Assembly (NCBI GenBank): GCA_017577945.1
Contig: PKQS01000008.1
Location: 62,001 to 126,000, forward strand
Direction: 5' to 3'
From: Bacillota bacterium
GTDB lineage: Bacteria > Bacillota > Limnochordia > Limnochordales > ZCTH02-B6
Length of the DNA stretch: 64,000 nt
In this document: in pieces, positions 55,750 through 64,000 of the stretch
Layout: the number at the start of each line of letters is the position of its first letter
Numbering within the stretch: position 1 is the stretch's first letter
Position numbers and translations under genes: made by a program
Notes under the pieces: model-generated
Seen by the model: the letters and a program-made list of their open reading frames with translations, nothing else
What the model was told of the DNA's origin: nothing
Databases searched by the model: none

Positions 55750-56445
55750 ATGCTCATCGTCTTCTTCCGCGTCCTGATTCTCTACACTACGGTGCTTTTC
55801 TTCCTGCGCGTTCTCGGCAAGCGCCAGGTGTCCACCCTGCAACCGTCGGAGCTCGTCACCATCATTCTGCTGGCCGACGTGGCCGCGATCCCGATGGCCA
55901 CGACGGGAACGCCGCTGGTCAACGGCCTCGTCGGCTTGTTCGCCCTGCTGGTGGCCTCGTACACCATCTCGTACATCACCATGAAGAGCATGCGCCTGCG
56001 GGCCTTCATCAGCGGCCGGCCCACCATCGTCATCGCCAACGGCCGCATCGTGGAAGACGCGATGAAAGAGCTGCGCTACACGATCAACGACTTGCTGGAG
56101 CAGCTGCGGATGCTGGGCTATCCGGACGTGCAGGACATTGAATTCGGGGTGCTGGAGACCAACGGGCAGCTGAGCGTGATCCCCAAGTCGCAGAAGCGGC
56201 CGGTGACACCGGCGGATCTCGGCGTGGCCACCGAATACGAAGGGCTGCCGACGCCGCTCATCGTCGACGGTCACGTGGACGAGCAAAACTTGCGCCAGTT
56301 GGGTCTGGACGTCAACTGGTTGCTGGGCCAGCTGGCGCAGCGAGGCATCCGCAGCCCGCGCGACGTGCTCTACGCCTCGCTGGACACGAAGGGCAACCTG
56401 TTCTTTCAGGCCAAGGCGGATCGGCAAGGAGTGTCCCTGGCGTGA
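55750..56445 (+). CDS. DUF421 (YetF/YcaP-like) membrane protein
   Basis: This 231-residue protein has three N-terminal helices (IVFFRVLILYTTVLFFLRVLG, then VTIILLADVAAIPM and GLFALLVASYTISYI) followed by the soluble DUF421 domain with RPTIVIANGRIVEDAMKELRY and DIEFGVLETNGQLSVIP. The function is unknown, though family members are often spore- or stress-related. The ATG at 55750 has GCGGGGGG upstream. It overlaps the DUF4363 gene by four bases (GTGA). Confidence 0.9.
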   Translation: MLIVFFRVLILYTTVLFFLRVLGKRQVSTLQPSELVTIILLADVAAIPMATTGTPLVNGLVGLFALLVASYTISYITMKSMRLRAFISGRPTIVIANGRIVEDAMKELRYTINDLLEQLRMLGYPDVQDIEFGVLETNGQLSVIPKSQKRPVTPADLGVATEYEGLPTPLIVDGHVDEQNLRQLGLDVNWLLGQLAQRGIRSPRDVLYASLDTKGNLFFQAKADRQGVSLA

Positions 56446-56837
56446 GGCGCTACATTAGTGAAATTATCGCCATCGTCCTCTGGTCCGTGACCCTTTGCGG
56501 CGCGGCGGGAGTGTACTGGCTTATCCACGCCCAGGAAAGCGTGGCCGAAGAGCTGAACCGGACGCTGACCGCGGCCGAGCAAGCCGTGGCCGCCGGCGAC
56601 TGGACGGTCGCCGGCGATTACGTGCGCGACGTGTACACGCGCTGGCGGCACATCGAGCGGGTGTGGACGCTCCACACGCAGCACGAGCTGCTGGAGGACG
56701 TCACCATGACGCTGCTGGAGGCGCAGGCCCTCATCGACGTGCACGACGAGCAAGCCGTCGCGCAGCTGCGCCGCGCGCGCCACCGGTTGGAGACGCTGCC
56801 GCGGCGCGATCGGCTCCTGCTGCAAAACCTGCTCTAA
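56442..56837 (+). CDS. DUF4363 family membrane-anchored protein
   Basis: This 131-residue protein has one N-terminal transmembrane helix (EIIAIVLWSVTLCGAAGVYWL) and a helical extracytoplasmic domain matching DUF4363 (RTLTAAEQAVAAGDWTVAGDYV, then RWRHIERVWTLHTQHELLEDV). DUF4363 genes are commonly found beside DUF421 in Clostridia, as here. The GTG start overlaps the DUF421 stop by four bases. The two probably act together; the role is unknown. Confidence 0.85.
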   Translation: MRRYISEIIAIVLWSVTLCGAAGVYWLIHAQESVAEELNRTLTAAEQAVAAGDWTVAGDYVRDVYTRWRHIERVWTLHTQHELLEDVTMTLLEAQALIDVHDEQAVAQLRRARHRLETLPRRDRLLLQNLL

Positions 56838-56909
56838 GTCAAGTGCGGCTTGGCTCGGGCCGGCCGAGCCTCCACCCGTCCATCGCAGCACTGGCCTCAG
56901 GCGGCCGCT

Positions 56910-57356
56910 CTATCCTTCCCCGCCGCCTGCCGCGTCCTTACGCCGAATCCGCCCCAGCTGCCAAAAGCGCGGTGCGTGCACGAACACGAGCACCAGGGCG
57001 ACGATGCCGGCGCCCATGTGCACCAGCAGCAGCCCGGGCACCCGGCCCTTCGCCAGCATGGAATACACGGCCGAACCGAGCGCCGCCAGGAACGCCGCCG
57101 TCAGCAGAAGGCCCGAGCGAGTGAGGCCGGAAAAGCCCCGCGCCCGCCAGGCCAAGACCCCGTGCGTGAGCAAGACGAAGACGAACGGAACGGCCATGGC
57201 CAGGCTGACCACGCGGTGGACGACGTAGACTTGCGGGTAAACCGGATAGATGAAAAACGACAGCGGCGGCACCGCGAGCAAGACGCCCGTGCCGGCCGCC
57301 AAGGCCGCTCCCAGCGCCAGCGCGCGCAAGAGCCGAACAGTCCACGCGGATCGCAA
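56910..57356 (-). CDS. Four-helix membrane protein of unknown function
   Basis: I do not assign this 148-residue protein. It has four hydrophobic helices and conserved-looking histidines in VYVVHRVVSLAMAV, VLLTHGVLAW, LLLVHMGAG and VFVHAPRFW, a layout like small cytochrome b561- or DUF4405-type haem proteins. The TTG at 57356 has GGTGAAC upstream. It is 88 bp from the glycerophosphodiesterase, on the same strand. Confidence 0.55.
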   Translation of the reverse strand: MRSAWTVRLLRALALGAALAAGTGVLLAVPPLSFFIYPVYPQVYVVHRVVSLAMAVPFVFVLLTHGVLAWRARGFSGLTRSGLLLTAAFLAALGSAVYSMLAKGRVPGLLLVHMGAGIVALVLVFVHAPRFWQLGRIRRKDAAGGGEG

Positions 57357-57443
57357 GCTCGTTCACCCGATGAACCAAGTAGTGACGCGCCGTTTATTTC
57401 CCCGCGAACGGTCCTTCCCCTGCCCGGACCGGCGCCCGCTTCG

Positions 57444-58448
57444 TCAATAGCCGATGGCCCGGAAAAGCGCTTCCACGTCCGGGGCTTCTTTCCCGGCGTA
57501 GACCGGCAGCGCGATGTGGGGCGCGTCGGTGAAAATGCCGTCGGCGCCGAAGTACGACAACAGCCGCATCTGCCACGGTACGTTGATGACGTACGGGTGC
57601 ACGATGAGGCCGGCCCGGTGCGCGGCGCCGACGTTCCAGGGCCACGCGAGATAGCCGATGGGCCCGACGCCGTGGGCTTGGGCCGACGCTGTGCCTAGAA
57701 CGCGGGACCAGCCTTGCTCCGCCTCGATTTCGCTGCTTACAAGAAGCACCCGCGGCACGCCGGGCGCCAGCCGCTGCAGCGCGGCCAAGCTTTCCGGATA
57801 GAAGGACTGGAAGACGACCCGCGCCCGCCCTTCCGCCGCGCCGGCGGGATTGCCGTTCGCGTCGATGAGGCCCGCCTCCCGCAGCACGCGCACGATCTCT
57901 TCCTCGTAGCCGCCATGCCGATGGGCGGATTTCGTCTCCAGATATAGGCCGGGCCCGTCTTCATCCGCCAGGGCGATTGCGATGAGCTCTTCCAGCGTCA
58001 AGATGCGCAGACCCGCAAACGACGGACGCGCGCGGTCAGGATACGCCGTGTTGAACCAGCTGCCGGCGTCCAGCTGCAGCAGCTCTTCGTACGTGAACGT
58101 GTCGATGGGATCGTTCTCGCGTCCCGGAAAGACTTGCGCCACGTTGGTCTTGTCGGCCAGCGTATCGTCATGGAAGACGACGATGACGCCGTCCGCCGTG
58201 CGCTGCAGGTCCGCCTCCAGATAATCGACGCCCATCTCCCGCGCCAGCAGGTACGCCGGCGCCGTGGACTCCGGCGCCAGCGCCGACGCGCCCCGGTGCG
58301 CGATGACGGCGCGGTAAGGCACGTTCAGCCTTTCGGCCAGCGGCCTGCCCCCTCGCGGCGGGCTGAGCGCCGCGCTGACCGCGCCGGCCGCCAAGACCAG
58401 CCCCAGCAGCGTCAAAAGCAGCTTGCCGATTGCCCGCAGCCATCTCAC
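57444..58448 (-). CDS. Glycerophosphodiester phosphodiesterase, membrane-anchored
   Basis: This 334-residue enzyme hydrolyses glycerophosphodiesters to glycerol-3-phosphate. The GDPD motif is AHRGASALAPEST with acidic ligands in VDYLEADLQRTADGVIVVFHDD; the C-terminal GADGIFTDAP motif completes the TIM barrel. An N-terminal helix (KLLLTLLGLVLAAGAVSA) anchors it outside the cell membrane. GTG at 58448 has AAGGAGG 11 nt upstream. It is monocistronic. Confidence 0.93.
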   Translation of the reverse strand: MRWLRAIGKLLLTLLGLVLAAGAVSAALSPPRGGRPLAERLNVPYRAVIAHRGASALAPESTAPAYLLAREMGVDYLEADLQRTADGVIVVFHDDTLADKTNVAQVFPGRENDPIDTFTYEELLQLDAGSWFNTAYPDRARPSFAGLRILTLEELIAIALADEDGPGLYLETKSAHRHGGYEEEIVRVLREAGLIDANGNPAGAAEGRARVVFQSFYPESLAALQRLAPGVPRVLLVSSEIEAEQGWSRVLGTASAQAHGVGPIGYLAWPWNVGAAHRAGLIVHPYVINVPWQMRLLSYFGADGIFTDAPHIALPVYAGKEAPDVEALFRAIGY

Positions 58449-58556
58449 GGTACGTCCGGCCTCCTTGTCAAGCGAGCGTTGCGGCCCTTCGCGATTTCTC
58501 CACTATGGGCGAATTTTTCGACCTGACGTGCCGGTTCCCTGGCCGGGCGCGGGCAC

Positions 58557-58595
58557 AAAAAAAGCACCTGCCGGACGAACCGTCCGCAGGCGTCG
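58557..58595 (-). terminator. Rho-independent terminator after tRNA-Ala
   Basis: On the minus strand a GC-rich stem with one bulge (about 58564-58594) is followed by seven T (58557-58563 as A on plus). It ends the gyr-tRNA-Ile-tRNA-Ala transcript. Confidence 0.8.
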
Positions 58596-58597
58596 AG

Positions 58598-58673
58598 TGG
58601 TGGAGCCGAGCGGGTTCGAACCGCCGACCTCCTGCTTGCAAAGCAGGCGCTCTCCCAACTGAGCTACGGCCCC
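58598..58673 (-). tRNA. tRNA-Ala (TGC)
   Basis: Acceptor GGGGCCG with CGGCTCC, discriminator A and encoded CCA; anticodon TGC (58638-58640 on plus as GCA); T-loop GTTCGAACC. It lies four bases after tRNA-Ile on the same strand. Confidence 0.97.
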
Positions 58674-58677
58674 GTTC

Positions 58678-58754
<77 letters not shown>

Positions 58755-58834
58755 CTGGCCGCGTCATGATATCACAACGCCCGGCCTAGCGTCAATCGCC
58801 GCGGGCGGCGCGCCGGCCGGGCGCTGGCGGCAGG

Positions 58835-61294
58835 CTACTCCTCCCCGCCTTCCCCTTCGTCGTCTTCGTCTTTGCTCTTGATGTGCGCGACGGCCACCAC
58901 TTTGTCCGCGTCGCCGAGCCGCATGAGGCGCACGCCTTGCGTCGCGCGGCCCTGGCGGGAAATGTCGTCGACTTTCATGCGGATCATGATGCCCTCCGCG
59001 CTGATGATCATCACTTCCTCGCCGTCGCGCACGACGCTGGCGGCGGCGACGAGCCCGTTGCGGCGGGTCACTTGCAGCGTGCGGATGCCCTTGCCGCCGC
59101 GGTTGGTCACGCGGTATTCTTCCAGCGGCGTGCGCTTGCCGTAGCCGAGTTCGGTGACGACCAGCAAGTCCGCGCCCGGCCGCACGACGTCCATGGCGAC
59201 GACGTAGTCGCCTTCCTCGAGCCGCACGCCAAGCACGCCCCGGGCCGCCCGCCCCATGGGCCGGACGGTATCCTCGGGGAAGCGAATGGCCTGGCCCTGC
59301 GCCGTGACCAGCAGGATGTGCTCGTTGCCGTCGGTGAGCCGCACGCCCACCAGCTCGTCGTCCTCGTCCAGGGTAATGCCGATGAGGCCATTGCGGGGGC
59401 TGTCGTACTCGGCCAGCGGCGTCTTCTTGATGACGCCCTTCTTGGTGGCCATGACCAGGTAATAGTCGCCCTCGTAGCTCCGAATCGGAATGGCCGTCTG
59501 GACCCGCTCATCCCGCGGCAAGTCGATCAAGTTGACAATCGCGGTGCCGCGCGCCGTGCGGCCCACCTCGGGGATGTCGTACCCTTTCACCCGGTACACT
59601 TTCCCCTTGTTGCTGAAGAACAGGATGTAGCTGTGGGTGCTGGTCACGAACAGGTGCTCGACGAAGTCGTCTTCCCGCGTTCCCATGGCCGCCACGCCGC
59701 GGCCGCCCCGGCGCTGCGGGCGGTACGCGGTCGTCGGCAGGCGCTTGATGTAGCCGTAGTGCGTCATCGTGATGACGACGTCTTCGTCGGCGATCAAGTC
59801 TTCTTCCTCGATCTCGTCGGCCGTGGCCACGATTTCTGTCCGCCGCTCGTCCGCGTACTTCTCCTTAATCTCGAGCAACTCGGTCCGGATCACTTCGTAG
59901 ACCTTGCGGATGTCGCCGAGAATTTCGCGCAGCCGGGCGATGGTCTTCAGGAGCTCCTGGTACTCGGCCTCGATCTTCTCGCGCTCAAGCCCCGTCAGGC
60001 GGCGCAGCTGCATGTCCAAGATGGCGACCGCCTGCTTCTCCGTAAGGCCGAACCGCTCCATGAGGCCCTGTTTGGCCTCGGCGTCGGTCTTGGAGGAGCG
60101 AATGAGGGCGATGATTTCGTCGATGTGGTCCAGCGCGATGCGGAGGCCTTCCAAAATATGGGCGCGCTCTTCGGCCTTGCGCAGATCGTAGCGGGTGCGC
60201 CGGATGATGACTTCTTCCTGGTGCTTCAGGTAATGCACCAGCGCGTCCTTCAGCGTCAGGATGCGGGGCTCGCCGTCCACCAGCGCCAGCATGATGACGC
60301 CGAACGTCGTCTCCAGTTGCGTATGCCGGTACAGCCGGTTCAAAACAACGCGCGCGTTGGCGTCCCGGCGCAGCTCGATGACGATGCGCATGCCGTTGCG
60401 GTCCGACTCGTCCCGCAAGTCGCTGATGCCGTCTATCACTTTGTCCCGGTGCAGCTCGGCGATTTTCGCAATCAGGTTCGCCTTGTTGACCTGGAACGGC
60501 AGCTCGGTGATGACGATGCGCTGGCGTCCGTTGGCCAGCTGCTCGATGCGGGCCTTGCCGCGCACTTTGATGCGCCCGCGCCCGGTCTTGTAGGCTTCTT
60601 TGATGCCGTCGCGGCCCAGGATTTGCGCGCCGGTAGGAAAGTCGGGGCCGCGGATGACGGTCATCAGCTGCTCGATGGTCGCGTCGGGGTTGTCGATGAG
60701 CATGACGAGCCCGTCGATTATTTCGCCCAGATTGTGCGGCGGGATGTTCGTGGCCATGCCGACCGCGATGCCCGACGCGCCGTTGACGAGCAGGTTCGGG
60801 ATGCGGGATGGCAGCACGACCGGCTGCTGCAGCGAGTCGTCGAAGTTGGGCATGAAGTCGACGGTCTCTTTGTCGATGTCCCGCAGCATCTCCATCGCGA
60901 TGCGGGACAGGCGCGCCTCGGTGTAGCGCATGGCCGCCGGCGGGTCGCCGTCCACGCTGCCGAAGTTGCCGTGGCCATCCACCAGCGGGTACCGGTACGA
61001 AAAGTCCTGCGCCATGCGCACCATGGCGTCGTAGATGGCCGCGTCGCCGTGGGGGTGGTACTTACCCATGACGTCGCCGACGATGCGGGCCGACTTGCGG
61101 TGCGGCCGGTCCGGGCGGACGCCCAGCTCGTCCATGGCGTACAAAATGCGCCGCTGCACGGGTTTGAGCCCGTCGCGCACGTCCGGCAGCGCCCGGTCGA
61201 CGATGACGCTCATCGCGTAGTCGAGATACGAGCGCTTCATTTCGTCGGCAACGTGAATCGGAACGACGCGACCTTCCGCGAACTCGATGGCCAT
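58835..61294 (-). CDS. gyrA: DNA gyrase subunit A
   Basis: This 819-residue subunit cleaves and rejoins DNA in negative supercoiling. The catalytic tyrosine is Tyr124 in [11 protein letters not shown], and the GyrA box QRRGGRG precedes the C-terminal six-bladed DNA-wrapping domain. The quinolone-region motif reads [17 protein letters not shown]: Ala85 stands where Escherichia coli has Ser83, and Asp89 corresponds to Asp87. The tail is acidic ([12 protein letters not shown]). The ATG follows AGGGGT. It lies 12 bp after gyrB and upstream of tRNA-Ile and tRNA-Ala. Confidence 0.97.
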   Translation of the reverse strand: MAIEFAEGRVVPIHVADEMKRSYLDYAMSVIVDRALPDVRDGLKPVQRRILYAMDELGVRPDRPHRKSARIVGDVMGKYHPHGDAAIYDAMVRMAQDFSYRYPLVDGHGNFGSVDGDPPAAMRYTEARLSRIAMEMLRDIDKETVDFMPNFDDSLQQPVVLPSRIPNLLVNGASGIAVGMATNIPPHNLGEIIDGLVMLIDNPDATIEQLMTVIRGPDFPTGAQILGRDGIKEAYKTGRGRIKVRGKARIEQLANGRQRIVITELPFQVNKANLIAKIAELHRDKVIDGISDLRDESDRNGMRIVIELRRDANARVVLNRLYRHTQLETTFGVIMLALVDGEPRILTLKDALVHYLKHQEEVIIRRTRYDLRKAEERAHILEGLRIALDHIDEIIALIRSSKTDAEAKQGLMERFGLTEKQAVAILDMQLRRLTGLEREKIEAEYQELLKTIARLREILGDIRKVYEVIRTELLEIKEKYADERRTEIVATADEIEEEDLIADEDVVITMTHYGYIKRLPTTAYRPQRRGGRGVAAMGTREDDFVEHLFVTSTHSYILFFSNKGKVYRVKGYDIPEVGRTARGTAIVNLIDLPRDERVQTAIPIRSYEGDYYLVMATKKGVIKKTPLAEYDSPRNGLIGITLDEDDELVGVRLTDGNEHILLVTAQGQAIRFPEDTVRPMGRAARGVLGVRLEEGDYVVAMDVVRPGADLLVVTELGYGKRTPLEEYRVTNRGGKGIRTLQVTRRNGLVAAASVVRDGEEVMIISAEGIMIRMKVDDISRQGRATQGVRLMRLGDADKVVAVAHIKSKDEDDEGEGGEE

Positions 61295-61306
61295 CGCTGC
61301 GACCCC

Positions 61307-64000
<2,694 letters not shown>

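Overview
The window is high-GC DNA from a spore-forming member of the Bacillota (Firmicutes). The evidence for spores is a tricistronic gerA-type germinant receptor (41059-45033), a YheC/YheD endospore-coat ATP-grasp gene (2151-3611) and a CotSA/CotS-like coat gene (269-2167). Starts are often GTG or TTG behind strong Shine-Dalgarno sites, and neighbouring genes often overlap. A YlbF-family gene, a DUF421/DUF4363 pair and a DUF420 gene also fit a deep-branching, perhaps thermophilic Bacillota lineage; the genus cannot be told from the sequence alone.

Left part (0-30 kb). A spore-surface set (CotSA-CotS fusion, YheC/D, UDP-glucose dehydrogenase) is followed by single genes: a PPC-domain protein, a SIMPL protein with a probable frameshift, leucyl aminopeptidase, a zinc alcohol dehydrogenase, an MFS exporter with a small partner, a cold-shock protein, a secreted coiled-coil protein, a TPR protein, and a low-MW phosphatase divergent from endonuclease IV. 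Next comes a thiamine ABC importer (thiBPQ) behind a promoter, a TPP riboswitch and a Shine-Dalgarno-masking hairpin. DinB, a DUF2071 protein, a membrane-anchored hydrolase, a complete general amino-acid ABC importer (aapJQMP) and an RNHCP zinc protein follow.

Middle (30-46 kb). An ArsR repressor, a GNAT enzyme and a Zn/Cd-type P-ATPase form a metal-efflux locus with two near-identical palindromic operators. Then come succinate dehydrogenase sdhCAB, a queuosine-precursor transporter, a small operon (thiamine-binding MTH1187 protein, HMA metal chaperone, MsrA), a membrane protein, gerAB-gerAA-gerAC and a phosphomannomutase/phosphoglucomutase.

Right part (46-64 kb). Two serine tRNAs sit beside serS and glyA, followed by TrpB2, YlbF, glutamate dehydrogenase, DUF420, DUF421/DUF4363 and a glycerophosphodiesterase. 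The end holds tRNA-Ala, tRNA-Ile, gyrA and the 3' part of gyrB on the minus strand. The gyrB reading frame contains an in-frame 331-residue intein with an apparently eroded endonuclease. gyrBA, tRNA-Ile/Ala and serS/tRNA-Ser recall the oriC-proximal order of Bacillus, so the origin probably lies just beyond the right edge. No rRNA, CRISPR array, transposase or prophage was recognised. The most distinctive items are the CotSA-CotS fusion, the gyrB intein, the riboswitch plus SD hairpin, the twin metal operators, the endonuclease IV extension and several disturbed reading frames.
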